A stretch of DNA of 19,328 nucleotides from JBDKTH01 sp964558295 (GTDB lineage Bacteria; Planctomycetota; Planctomycetia; Pirellulales; Thermoguttaceae), in the NCBI GenBank assembly GCA_964558295.1, contig CAZLDQ010000109.1:1-19328 (forward strand). Direction: 5' to 3'. Position numbers and translations under genes: made by a program. Positions 7,357 through 15,171 of the stretch are shown piece after piece. The stretch's first letter is position 1, and each line of letters starts with the position of its first letter. Below the pieces are notes generated by a model that saw only the letters and a list, made by a program, of their open reading frames with translations, was not told where the DNA came from and searched no databases.

Positions 7357-7697
7357 CACTCTGTCCTCCAATATCGGATGATAGAGATACCCAGAGGCAA
7401 ACCGACCAACCCCAACCACTACCGGTCCAAACCCGACGGACTGGTCAGAACGCCTCACCTCTGTTCACTGATCCGCAACCGTCGGTATCTTCTTGTAGTA
7501 TAGGGATGGCGCAGGTCGGCACAATGACACCATCGGTCAAAAACACTAACGCTTTGGAGCATCCAAGGGGGGGCTTGGTTCGTTGGACGAGAAGGGAGGG
7601 AAAGGCGGGGGTGGGGGATACTTGCAGTTGCCGCGCATAGCCAAGTTGTTTGCCGACGCCTAACGGCGATTGGCCCCACCGTTCGCACCCTAATATG
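7357..7697. other. Intergenic leader region upstream of the DUF1559 gene
   Basis: No gene is seen here. The region holds the candidate promoter at 7497-7524, the leader of the DUF1559 gene, and a G-rich tract on the plus strand at about 7566-7618. It runs into repeat copy B. Confidence 0.4.
7497..7524 (-). promoter_or_regulatory. Candidate promoter for the DUF1559-lipoprotein operon
   Basis: On the minus strand, TATACT (7502-7497) is a good -10, and TTGTGC (7524-7519) a weak -35, spaced by 16 bases. Transcription would start about 135 bases before the ATG at 7356. This is a motif match only. Confidence 0.25.
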
Positions 7698-7817
7698 ACC
7701 GGAACCGGTTGGTGCGACTCGCTCGGTTCAAGGTTGATCCAAACGGCTTGTTCTTGATGAACGCTCGTGTGGGGATTGTGGGGGAGATACCCCTTGTCTG
7801 CTCGGACTGCTCTGCCG
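7698..7817. repeat. Dispersed repeat copy B (120 bp), 3' of the NTase-HEPN gene
   Basis: This is the partner of 5833-5949 (see copy A). It ends 2 bases beyond the stop of the minus-strand NTase-HEPN gene, which is the same position and orientation relative to the upstream gene as copy A. The minus-strand hairpin here is GGGG-TATCT-CCCC. The differing but still paired stems in the two copies suggest a structured transcript, though two copies are weak evidence. Confidence 0.7.
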
Positions 7818-7819
7818 TG

Positions 7820-8698
7820 TTAGGCCATGCTGGCGATCTTCTCTTCGCAGATTCGCTTGGTGAGTTCTTGGAGTCTGCGCACGCGAGCGGCCAGGTAGTC
7901 GAGTTCTTCGCGGGTGATCACGAAGTCGGCCTTGTAGCGTGCGTCGATGTAGGCGCTTTTGAGCAGGTTGAAGAGACGCTTTTGCTCAGGGGTTGCCCGG
8001 GGGAAGACGGTAAACAAATCGGGGTGGAGATTGCTTGCCTGCTTGTCGAGCCTCTCGATGTCGTGCGTCTTCGCCTTGTAGCCGGTGAACGTCAGAGTGA
8101 TCGCGTGGAAGAATCGCTCGGTGGCTTGGTAGAGTTGGAATGCGACGATGTTATTGTCAGGAATCTGCAACGCAGCTTCATACATCTTCAGAAAACCGCT
8201 TGCACTGGTGTACCAATGCTCATAATCCTCCCGGGCGTAGCGATGGGCTTCGGTCGGATCGATGGGGCCGGGTTCGGCAAGCATGTGGCGGCCGCTGTCG
8301 TAGAGGAGGACGCCCTCCTTCTGGATGTCGGCATAAAAATAGTCGCCGCGCTGGAGGGCCTTGTTCAGTCGCTGGATGCTCTCGACGATCACCGAAGAAC
8401 TGGGATGGCCTGGAGCCCGGCGACGCAGAAGGCGCTCGATCTCGCCACGCAGACGGAGTTCGCCGTGCATCGTGCCGTGGGAGCGTTTTTCACTGACGAC
8501 CAACAGGTCGAGGTCGCTTTCGTAGGTATAGGTAATGCCGTCTTCCGTATAACGGTCGCTGACCCAATCGCCGCGGGCGTAGGAGCCGAAGAGGATCAAC
8601 ATCGCCAGATCCCTACCCATCAGTTTCCGGATCACTTCGGTGATCTCGGCCAGATGCTCGGCGACGTGTGCGGAGTGTGGAGGGAGGGATGTCTTCAT
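7820..8698 (-). CDS. Nucleotidyltransferase-HEPN domain fusion protein (292 aa)
   Basis: Start 8698 (MKTSLPPHSAHV) is chosen because the domain begins soon after; an extension to 8884 would run into the neighbouring gene and is Pro/Arg-rich. Residues 15-145 are a Pol-β-type minimal nucleotidyltransferase: G38-S39-YARGDW, then D62-L-D64, the metal-binding pair. A 13-residue insertion (DRYTEDGITYTYE) separates the two motifs. Residues from about 150 to 285 are a helical HEPN domain (YQATERFFHAI 190-200, KTHDIERL 210-217, ARY 253-255). Separate MNT and HEPN proteins often form toxin-antitoxin pairs in which the MNT modifies the HEPN RNase; here both are on one chain. The canonical R-x4-6-H RNase motif is not evident, so a nucleotidyl-transfer role with HEPN as a substrate-binding module is more likely. 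Target unknown. Confidence 0.85.
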   Translation of the reverse strand: MKTSLPPHSAHVAEHLAEITEVIRKLMGRDLAMLILFGSYARGDWVSDRYTEDGITYTYESDLDLLVVSEKRSHGTMHGELRLRGEIERLLRRRAPGHPSSSVIVESIQRLNKALQRGDYFYADIQKEGVLLYDSGRHMLAEPGPIDPTEAHRYAREDYEHWYTSASGFLKMYEAALQIPDNNIVAFQLYQATERFFHAITLTFTGYKAKTHDIERLDKQASNLHPDLFTVFPRATPEQKRLFNLLKSAYIDARYKADFVITREELDYLAARVRRLQELTKRICEEKIASMA

Positions 8699-8785
8699 CA
8701 GATTGCCCGAAGGGATCAGTCTACCTACCGGCTCAGCATATCGCGCCTGGACGGATTCGACTACAGCCCCCTTGGAGAGCGAAAA

Positions 8786-8836
8786 GGGGCGAGCCCTGAG
8801 CAATGTCGGGCCCTTATCCGGCTCGCTGCTCGCCCC
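8786..8836. repeat. GC-rich inverted repeat between GT4 and NTase-HEPN genes
   Basis: GGGGCGAGC (8786-8794) is complementary to GCTCGCCCC (8828-8836), with a 33-base spacer. It overlaps the next hairpin (8834-8863), so the two structures are mutually exclusive. It lies in the 166-bp gap between the two minus-strand genes. Antitermination or attenuation is possible but unproven. Confidence 0.4.
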
Positions 8837-8863
8837 CCTCTCCCGGTCGCGTGGGCGAGGGGG
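8834..8863 (-). terminator. Terminator-like hairpin after the GT4 gene
   Basis: CCCCCTCTCCC (8834-8844) and GGGCGAGGGGG (8853-8863) pair at 10 of 11 positions around an 8-base loop. The hairpin begins 1 base beyond the GT4 stop codon on the minus strand. It has no U-tract, so it may be a 3'-end stabiliser or a dispersed palindrome rather than a true intrinsic terminator. Confidence 0.35.
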
Positions 8864-8864
8864 A

Positions 8865-10079
8865 TTAACAGCCGGTGAAGGCACGCGGGGTGGGGGCTTC
8901 GGTAGTGGGCGGTGGGGGTGAGCGGTGAGACTTCGCCTGATAGATTGAGGTCAACAGGTCCTGGTAGCCTTCGACCATGTGGTGGATTGACCAGTGAGCC
9001 AGGACATGCTCGCGTCCGGCACGTCCCAGGGCCGCGGCCTGCTCGGGATTGCGGAACAGTCCCACCACGCGGGCGGCAAGCTCTTGGGCGTTGCCTGGAG
9101 TGATAAGATAACCGGTCTGGCCCTCGATGACCGTCTCGGGAACCGAGCCGACCCGGGTGGCCACGACGGGGGTCTCGCTGGCCATCGCTTCGAGAATCGA
9201 GACCGGATTAGCTTCCATGTGGGAACTGAGGACGAGGACGTTGACCAGGGAGAGTAGCTCGGGAATGTCGCTCCGTGTGCCGAGGAAGTGGACGACGCCG
9301 GTGAGCGATAGTTCTTGGGTGAGTGTCTCCAACTTCGGTCGCTGCGGCCCGTCGCCGATGATGATGAAATGGGCGGACGGCACTTCCTGGTGTACCAACG
9401 CGGCGGCTTGGAGGAACAGTTCGTGGTTCTTTTCGGGACGCAACGCGGCCACGATCCCCGCGACTGGTGCGTCTTCAGGCAGGCCCAACGCTTCGCGCAA
9501 CTTGGGATCGGGCCAGCGGGGATGAAAGCGGTCGACGTCGACACCGTTGGGAATCACGCGGATTTTGTGGGGAGGGCAGCCTTCATGCTCGGCCAGGTAG
9601 CGGCCGTGCGGTTCGGCCACACCGATGAAAGCGTCGGTCAGTGGGGCCAAGAGCCGGTTGGGCAGTTCGACATGGTCCGGCAGCCCGGTCGAGTGAAGGG
9701 CCGAACAGATGACCGGCACGCCGACGAGCCAGCCGGCCAATCGCCCCCAAAACATCTTGTCGCCGCCGGTGCCCACGGTGACAACAGCATCGATCCGGCG
9801 CTGTCTGAGCAATCGGGCCAAACGCCAAAGTACGGCGAAGTCATACTTTTGGGCAAGCAAGCCGGTGTGGACGGGGACCTCGTTGGCCAAGACTTCGCCC
9901 AACGGGCCGAGGCGTTTCAGGCAGCACAACTCGGGCAGGAACCGCGAGCGGTCGAGACGGCGGATCAGTTCGACCAGGAGCGTCTCGGCTCCCCCGACCG
10001 GCATGCTCGTAATCACGAACATGACCCGCAACGGGCCTCGGTCTTCCAAGGGCGTCAGGCGTCGTCGGCAGCGCAGCAT
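8865..10079 (-). CDS. GT4 family glycosyltransferase (404 aa)
   Basis: This is a GT-B fold retaining glycosyltransferase, cytoplasmic or membrane-associated. The N-terminal half has the acceptor-side signature PVGGAETLL (27-35). The C-terminal half has the nucleotide-sugar site: R214-P-E-K217 with NHELFLQA, IIIGDGPQRPKLE (239-251), and the EX7E motif E289…E297 (EANPVSILEAMA). NGVDVDRFHP (178-187) is the usual interdomain linker. Length is normal for the family. Its start is 111 bases from the divergent methyltransferase start, so a shared regulatory region is likely. Context makes it a polysaccharide-chain elongation enzyme. Donor and acceptor cannot be read from sequence. The C-terminal tail is Pro/Ser-rich. 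An internal start at M20 (MFVITSM) is possible; the outer ATG has GAGAG nearby. Confidence 0.9.
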   Translation of the reverse strand: MLRCRRRLTPLEDRGPLRVMFVITSMPVGGAETLLVELIRRLDRSRFLPELCCLKRLGPLGEVLANEVPVHTGLLAQKYDFAVLWRLARLLRQRRIDAVVTVGTGGDKMFWGRLAGWLVGVPVICSALHSTGLPDHVELPNRLLAPLTDAFIGVAEPHGRYLAEHEGCPPHKIRVIPNGVDVDRFHPRWPDPKLREALGLPEDAPVAGIVAALRPEKNHELFLQAAALVHQEVPSAHFIIIGDGPQRPKLETLTQELSLTGVVHFLGTRSDIPELLSLVNVLVLSSHMEANPVSILEAMASETPVVATRVGSVPETVIEGQTGYLITPGNAQELAARVVGLFRNPEQAAALGRAGREHVLAHWSIHHMVEGYQDLLTSIYQAKSHRSPPPPTTEAPTPRAFTGC

Positions 10080-10190
10080 ACGTCTCTCGTTGTTCCTTGG
10101 GCGGAAGCTCTTTGATTCCCTTTTGATAGTCTAGGTCAGGATAGGTGTTTTGGGGGGCAGAGACGGCGGAAAGCGAGGCGGACTGTGGAG

Positions 10191-11282
10191 ATGGCAAGCA
10201 AGAACGCCACGGAGGCCGTTTCCTACAGGGGGGAAGAAGGGTTGATTGACAACCCCCTTTCAAGAGCTAGGGTTGTCATGGCTGGCTATTGTCCTCCTCG
10301 TCTGCGGAGACCGACTGTTTTGGAAACGCTTATGCCCGATGACGTTGGCACCACAGCCACGGCGGTCCAACCGGCGGGTGGGGAAGTCGTGTTGGCCAAC
10401 GGTCGCCGCCAGGATTTGACCCGTCTTACGGCCGATGAGCTTCTTGCGCTGCAATGGGAGCAGGAGCAAGCCTTTGCCCGGCAGATCCTTGCGTCCGCGA
10501 AGAGTTCGGCGGCGCGGGCGGAAGTCACCGGTCTGGCCTATGAGACGGTGACGCGGATCTACATGGCCCAGCGGCTGGCTTCGCCGGGAGGGCGATTGTT
10601 GGGGCTCCATCCGCGGTACCTGCGACTGGTCGTGGACTTGCTCAAGCGACAACAAAGGCGTGGGCTGGCTCCCCGGTTGTTTGAGATCGGTTACGGTGCC
10701 GGCGTGCTTCTGAAAGGGGTGAGCGATGCGGGGTATCCGGTGGCCGGGATTGAGGTCTCGGCCACGATGCACGCCGAGGCCAGTGCGTTGTTGGGGGCAG
10801 AGCAGGCGGAGCACCTCTATCTGGGCGAGTTTCTCGATGGCGGATTGCCCATTGCCGAGCGATCGTACAGCCTGGTCTATTGGAACGACGTGTTCGAGCA
10901 CATTCCACCCGACGAGATCCGCGACTATTTGCGGCGGATTCTCGCGATGCTGGTTCCCGGCGGGCAGTTGATCACGATCACCCCAACCTGGCATTTGCGT
11001 CCTTGGGACGTGACGCGGGCGTTTTGTCCTCCGCGGACGGAATCGAGCGGACTGCATTTGAAGGAATACACGCTCCGCGAGGTCAGCCAGTTGCTCTGGG
11101 AATGCGGCTTCAGGCATGTCGTTACGCCGCTGGTGATTACGCCAGACCGGGTCGTACTCTGCGGCAGCGGGTTAGCCGGACTGAAGCGGCTGTGCGAGCC
11201 GGTCCTGGAATGGCTGCCGTGGGGACTGACACGGCTGCTGTGCCGTGGCTTTGGGCTGTCGATGACGATCGCCAGTTCATGA
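10191..11282 (+). CDS. Class I SAM-dependent methyltransferase
   Basis: Motif I is L163-FEIGYGAG (163-171), with the SAM-binding acidic residue in GIEVS (186-190). A later motif is WNDVFEHIPPDE (231-242), followed by LVPGGQL (254-260). This is the Methyltransf_23/Methyltransf_11 pattern. The first 75 residues have no recognisable domain, and the true start is uncertain: GTG 10185, ATG 10191, ATG 10278 and ATG 10332 are all in frame, and the last has GGAAA about 8 bases upstream. The gene lies among polysaccharide genes but on the opposite strand, so sugar or acceptor O-methylation of the exported glycan is a reasonable inference. Its TGA (11280-11282) directly abuts the opposing stop of the flippase gene in a shared TCATGA. 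Confidence 0.85.
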   Translation: MASKNATEAVSYRGEEGLIDNPLSRARVVMAGYCPPRLRRPTVLETLMPDDVGTTATAVQPAGGEVVLANGRRQDLTRLTADELLALQWEQEQAFARQILASAKSSAARAEVTGLAYETVTRIYMAQRLASPGGRLLGLHPRYLRLVVDLLKRQQRRGLAPRLFEIGYGAGVLLKGVSDAGYPVAGIEVSATMHAEASALLGAEQAEHLYLGEFLDGGLPIAERSYSLVYWNDVFEHIPPDEIRDYLRRILAMLVPGGQLITITPTWHLRPWDVTRAFCPPRTESSGLHLKEYTLREVSQLLWECGFRHVVTPLVITPDRVVLCGSGLAGLKRLCEPVLEWLPWGLTRLLCRGFGLSMTIASS

Positions 11283-12812
11283 TCTGGCCGCAACGCGAAA
11301 GCTCGTGAAGCGTTGGCGGTATTGGAGCCAGCCGTCGTAAAGTTGACGCTTTTCTTCGGCCGAGAGGATTCGGTTGCCGGCCAGCGTTTCGAGCATCACT
11401 CCCACCAGCATGAGCAGGGTCACCCAAGGGCCGAGCCAAATGACGGCCGGGAGGGCGAGGATCACCCAGGTACCTCCGTCGACACGGAAGCCGAGACGTT
11501 GGTTGATCGCGAGGATCAAGAGCAAGGTCAAGAGGTTGGCGGCGGCGGTGGCCAGCACTGCGCCGAGCAAGCCCAGCTGTGGCAAGAGGATGCTGTTGAG
11601 GATGATATTCGTCAGCAGGCCGAGGGACAGGGCGACGGTGCCCCAGCCGGCTTTTTCGGCACACCAGAGGTAGTTTTGGGAGATGGTCCACATCCCGAAC
11701 CAGATACAGTAGGTAAGCGTCCAGGGGAGCACGGCCAGACCGCCGGCAAACTTGCCTCGGAAGGCCACGCCAAACAGGAATGGACTGGCAAACAGCACGA
11801 CCACCGCCCCCACGCAGAGCAGAAAACCGATCAGTTTCATGAACAGGTTGAGCCGCTTGACGACCAGATCCCGGCGCCCCGTTTCCCAATCGTGGCTCAG
11901 ATGGGGCGTGAGCAGGGCCCCGAGCAGCGTGGCCACGGAGACCAACAACAGCGGCACCACACGCGAGCTATGATAGTGGCCCACCTGCGTTAGGGCTTCC
12001 GCCGGCGTTCCGGTGGAGAAGTGGACGATCATGTAGCGGTCGGCGATGTCGAACAGATTGGCCAAGAGGCTGGTCACCCAGACCCAGGTGGTGAATGAGA
12101 GGAGCTTGGTCCACAATTCGCGATGGGGCGGCGGAGGGCCGTCTTCCGGCAACGCATGCCAGCGACGCACCAACCACCAGGCTCCGCCGAGTGAAGAGAC
12201 CGCGCAGGCCCCGCCGTAGGCGAGGACCACGCTTTCTGTCGTACAGCGCCAGCCCAACAGGAGACCGATGCCCAACGCGGCAAAGACCAGGCTGTTGATC
12301 AGTTGTAGCCCGGCGATGAGACGCACGTTGCGCAGTGCGTTGAAGAGGTCGACGAAATAGTTGAAGGCGATGACCGTCAGTAGCGTGAGCGACACCAACG
12401 CGACGAGCCAAACCTGCTTCGACGTGCCGAAGATCAACTGGGAAACCCAGCCGGGAAAGAGGTTGATCAGGGTAACGGCGGTCAGGGCCAAGCCGACGCA
12501 GGCCCCGGCCGCGCGACGCAGCAGGGCCCGAAGCTGGCGTCGCTGACGATAGTATTCCACATAGCGACCAAACGAACTGGTCAGAGCCATGACCGAGAGG
12601 GGCCCGGCGAGCATCAGAAAGCCGAAGGCCATGTCCCACTGCCCCAACTGCTCGGGATCCATCCAGCGGCAAAAGAGGATCGCCCGGCAGAAGCCTACCA
12701 ACCGCTGCACGACCATTAAGGTCAGCAGGATCAAGACGCTATCGGCAAGCGTGTCGGCACGCAGCGACGGCGCTGAGGGTTGCTGGACGGAGGGGGGAAG
12801 GGATTGCGACAT
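11277..12812 (-). CDS. Wzx-like polysaccharide flippase (MOP superfamily)
   Basis: This is a 511-aa protein starting at 12812 (MSQSLPPSVQQ); the longer frame upstream overlaps the deacetylase gene. After a Pro/Ser-rich N-terminal tail there are about 12-14 hydrophobic helices, beginning with ADSVLILLTLMVVQRLVGF and continuing to AVIWLGPWVTLLMLVGVML. Charged loops and a MATE/MOP-like two-lobed pattern fit a lipid-linked oligosaccharide translocase in the inner membrane. The C-terminal cytoplasmic tail is basic. It is the last gene of a three-gene minus-strand operon, 22 bases after the deacetylase stop. It would flip the undecaprenyl-linked repeat unit made by the neighbouring transferases. 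The superfamily is clear; the precise substrate is not. Confidence 0.85.
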   Translation of the reverse strand: MSQSLPPSVQQPSAPSLRADTLADSVLILLTLMVVQRLVGFCRAILFCRWMDPEQLGQWDMAFGFLMLAGPLSVMALTSSFGRYVEYYRQRRQLRALLRRAAGACVGLALTAVTLINLFPGWVSQLIFGTSKQVWLVALVSLTLLTVIAFNYFVDLFNALRNVRLIAGLQLINSLVFAALGIGLLLGWRCTTESVVLAYGGACAVSSLGGAWWLVRRWHALPEDGPPPPHRELWTKLLSFTTWVWVTSLLANLFDIADRYMIVHFSTGTPAEALTQVGHYHSSRVVPLLLVSVATLLGALLTPHLSHDWETGRRDLVVKRLNLFMKLIGFLLCVGAVVVLFASPFLFGVAFRGKFAGGLAVLPWTLTYCIWFGMWTISQNYLWCAEKAGWGTVALSLGLLTNIILNSILLPQLGLLGAVLATAAANLLTLLLILAINQRLGFRVDGGTWVILALPAVIWLGPWVTLLMLVGVMLETLAGNRILSAEEKRQLYDGWLQYRQRFTSFRVAARS

Positions 12813-12834
12813 GATGGACAGTGGGGAGTAGAAG

Positions 12835-13773
12835 TCAGGTTTCTTCGTGATGGTCGCGGAGGATGCCGGGGACGCTCTCCCGGCAGCCGGGGAGGGATTG
12901 GTCACGGTGATCGTAAAGGAAGCGAGGCGTATGCAGCCTGCGGGGATCAATGGTCGTGCGATTTTTCAGGCGGATCATCTCCTCATCGCCGTGGATTCGT
13001 TGGAGGTGGAAGGAGTCGCCGCCGGGGAAATTGTAGCCGCCGTAGGCCGAGCAGACGCCGTCGTAGCCAACCTCGTGGGCCAGATCGAAGGCCCGCGGAT
13101 TGAGGTGCTGATAGTGTCCGAACGGGAAGGCGAGGTAGCGGATTGGTCGCCCGAGCCGTCGCTGCAGTTCCTCGCCGGCCGTCACGATCTCATAGTGCAG
13201 CCGTTCCTCGTCGTGAATCTGGGCCAGGTCGCAATGGGAGTAGGTGTGGGCGCCGATCTCGATTCCCGCGTCGGCCATTGCCTGGATTTGTTCAAAGGTA
13301 TTCGGCGGAAAGTGTTGCCCCTGGACGATGTCGTGTGCGAACGGCTGGCCGGTGAGTATGTTGTGCAGGGTGACGAAGTAGGTGCAGGGGATTTGTTCCT
13401 GGAGGAGCAACGGGATCGCCTGGTCGCAGTTTTCGGCGTAGCCGTCGTCGAAGGTGATACTGACGCAGGGGCGGCTGTTGTCGCCGCTGCGAATCCGCCG
13501 CTGAGCCTCTTCGAGGCTGATCAGGTCGAAGTGGGTTTTGAGCCAACGTATCTGTTGACGGAACGCGCGGTTCGACGTGGTGTAACAATTGGCTCGATCA
13601 TCGGCAATGCGGTGATAGAACAGGACGATCACGGGCGTGCGATGTTCGGCCGCAGCGCAGGTGTTGGCCCACCAGCGATACGGGTAGGAGCCGTAGTAGT
13701 ACAAGTGCAGGAGCAGGAGTTTCCAGAGAGGCATAGGACGAATCGGCCCTGGGAATGCGGAAGCGGATATCAT
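12835..13773 (-). CDS. Polysaccharide deacetylase (CE4/NodB domain)
   Basis: Start 13773 is chosen because its ATG overlaps the acyltransferase stop as ATGA, a mark of translational coupling; this gives 312 aa. A downstream ATG at 13734 is possible. NodB motifs are intact: SITFDDGY (105-112, D109 and D110) and the metal-binding H176-T-Y-S-H180, followed by a FPFGH (216-220) motif. An N-terminal hydrophobic stretch (LWKLLLLHLYYYG, about 16-28) suggests a signal anchor, which would place catalysis outside the cytoplasm. It removes N- or O-acetyl groups from a carbohydrate; context suggests tailoring of the exported polysaccharide rather than peptidoglycan. It is the middle gene of the operon, followed by the flippase gene 22 bases on. 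Confidence 0.9.
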   Translation of the reverse strand: MISASAFPGPIRPMPLWKLLLLHLYYYGSYPYRWWANTCAAAEHRTPVIVLFYHRIADDRANCYTTSNRAFRQQIRWLKTHFDLISLEEAQRRIRSGDNSRPCVSITFDDGYAENCDQAIPLLLQEQIPCTYFVTLHNILTGQPFAHDIVQGQHFPPNTFEQIQAMADAGIEIGAHTYSHCDLAQIHDEERLHYEIVTAGEELQRRLGRPIRYLAFPFGHYQHLNPRAFDLAHEVGYDGVCSAYGGYNFPGGDSFHLQRIHGDEEMIRLKNRTTIDPRRLHTPRFLYDHRDQSLPGCRESVPGILRDHHEET

Positions 13774-14927
13774 TCTCCAGACGGTTTCAGGTTGGCTTTG
13801 AGCCAGCGTCTGAGGCGGCTGCCCGCGCACCAGAGGGTATGCCGCAGTTGGGCGCTGACCCGGGGGGCGATAATGCGGAGCTCCTGGCTGGGACGCGGCG
13901 AAGCGCGCCAATGAGCCTTATAGGCTTCGTCGCCGCGAAGGAAGTCGAACGCCCGATAGCCGTGTTCGATTGCCCAGCGAATCATCACCAGATTGCCCAG
14001 TTGGCCTGGGGAGAAATCGTGGACGTTTGGTTCGATGCCTGCTTGATAGCCGTAGAGTACTCCTTGGCCGCTCAGATGATGTTCGGCGACCACCGGTTGG
14101 CCGTCGACCTCAATCCAGGTGAGCGACAACTGGCCGCTTCGGAGGAGTTCCGGCATCACCTCCAGTTGGAAGGCGCTGAAGCGTGGGGAGGCGAAACAGC
14201 CGGGCTCGCCCAAGGCTTGCCACCGTCGCTGGTGCAGATCGACGAGAATCTCTTGTCCCTGGGGCAGATCAGCCAGCCGTTCGACATGATGCACAACCGC
14301 ACGTCCGGGGTTCAAGAGCCGCTCTGTCAGCCGGCGAAGCTGCTTGCGGTGGCTCTTGGAGAGCTGCGCCAAGTACTGGTCCCAGGTGTCGGGCAGTTGG
14401 ATCCGCCAGCAATTGGCCCCGAATCGCCGGTGGACGGTGTGGCCGTAGTTTGCCAATTTCTCGGCCAACAAGCCCACGGCCCCATCCTCTGCATCGACCC
14501 CGGTCAGCTCCAGGCAATCCCAGGCCCGTGACTCCTCGTCGACGGACATGCCAGGCGCGGGCCGATTGGCTCTTGTCAGCCAGAGGGCCAGGGCCTCGGC
14601 CACGGTTTCTTCCATTGTGGGTTGACAGAGTACGCTCAGATAATCCGAACAGACTTCCCCGAGCCCCAGGAATCGCACCACTCGGCCTTTGGCCGGGCTG
14701 AAGTCTCGATACCACGGAGCGATCCCCACCGGCATTCCCGTTCGGCTGAAAACCACGAGAACGTACAACCGCGTCTGGTGATGTCGTCCCGACCGTTCCA
14801 ATCCGTAATGACGCCACCAGGCCGACAACCAAGCCCAACTGCGAAACGGCACCCCCCGTGCCAGCCGATCCCAGTCGGCGGCCAGAGGGGCCAGTTCGGA
14901 GAGGGTGGTGAAGCAGGTGACGTTCAT
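13770..14927 (-). CDS. GNAT/CelD-like acyltransferase (BioF2-like, FemAB-related)
   Basis: This 385-aa protein has the two-lobed pattern of the acetyltransferase family often called CelD/BcsL or BioF2-like, found in exopolysaccharide clusters. The N-lobe has FRSWAWLSAWWRHYG (28-42). The C-lobe has SKSHRKQLRR, the WIEVDGQPVVAEHHLS strand pair, and the terminal YRAFDFLRGDEAYKAHW signature typical of these proteins. The likely role is acyl transfer from acyl-CoA, or aminoacyl-tRNA-dependent transfer in the FemAB relatives, onto a glycan precursor; sequence alone does not settle which. It is the first gene of a three-gene operon, and its stop overlaps the deacetylase start. There is no clear ribosome site, and a heptamer repeat array starts only 15 bases upstream of its ATG. 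Confidence 0.85.
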   Translation of the reverse strand: MNVTCFTTLSELAPLAADWDRLARGVPFRSWAWLSAWWRHYGLERSGRHHQTRLYVLVVFSRTGMPVGIAPWYRDFSPAKGRVVRFLGLGEVCSDYLSVLCQPTMEETVAEALALWLTRANRPAPGMSVDEESRAWDCLELTGVDAEDGAVGLLAEKLANYGHTVHRRFGANCWRIQLPDTWDQYLAQLSKSHRKQLRRLTERLLNPGRAVVHHVERLADLPQGQEILVDLHQRRWQALGEPGCFASPRFSAFQLEVMPELLRSGQLSLTWIEVDGQPVVAEHHLSGQGVLYGYQAGIEPNVHDFSPGQLGNLVMIRWAIEHGYRAFDFLRGDEAYKAHWRASPRPSQELRIIAPRVSAQLRHTLWCAGSRLRRWLKANLKPSGE

Positions 14928-14942
14928 TGGGGTGGATGGTGG

Positions 14943-15089
14943 ACAGTATGCGGTACGCGGTACACAGTACGCAGTACGCAGTACGCAGTACGCAGTACAC
15001 AGTACACAGTACGCGGTACACAGTACGCGGTACTCAGTATGCGGTACTCAGTATGCGGTACTCAGTATGCGGTCGGTAGTTGGTAGTCG
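14943..15089 (+). repeat. Heptamer tandem repeat, left arm (about 21 units)
   Basis: Twenty-one successive 7-base units in strict phase follow the pattern NCRGTAY. The core ones are GCAGTAC, GCGGTAC, ACAGTAC and TCAGTAT. Units 14-19 form a higher-order 14-bp alternation of TCAGTAT and GCGGTAC (15034-15075). The last two or three units (GTAGTTG, GTAGTCG) are degenerate. The array lies 15 bases 5' of the acyltransferase start, exactly where the minus-strand operon's leader or promoter should be. Confidence 0.9.
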
Positions 15090-15104
15090 ACAGAAGAAGA
15101 CGCT

Positions 15105-15171
15105 GTCTGCGTACAGCCTACAGCCTACTGCCTACTGCCTACTGCCTACTGCGTACCGCGTACTGCGTACT
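15105..15171 (-). repeat. Heptamer tandem repeat, right arm (inverted)
   Basis: About nine units in phase (TACAGCC ×2, TACTGCC ×3, TACTGCG, TACCGCG, TACTGCG, then TAC) are the reverse complement of the left-arm unit GCAGTAC type. They are separated from the left arm by a 15-base spacer. Together the arms could form a long imperfect hairpin or cruciform between the two divergent polysaccharide operons. Confidence 0.85.

Noticed and set aside
7709..8878. Long plus-strand open frame (389 codons) antisense to the NTase-HEPN gene
   Set aside because: It is the mirror of a clear minus-strand gene with recognisable motifs; its translation has no domain, and its start lies in repeat copy B.
7820..10079. 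Toxin-antitoxin or defence island around the NTase-HEPN gene
   Set aside because: The neighbours are a pseudopilin operon and a glycosyltransferase gene; no second toxin, nuclease or defence gene is present.
12847..13914. Plus-strand open frame (355 codons) antisense to the deacetylase gene
   Set aside because: Val/Ala/Gly-rich shadow of a gene with intact NodB motifs; high GC at third positions keeps the antisense frame open.
14943..15171. CRISPR array
   Set aside because: The units are contiguous 7-mers without spacers, arms are inverted, and no cas gene is present.
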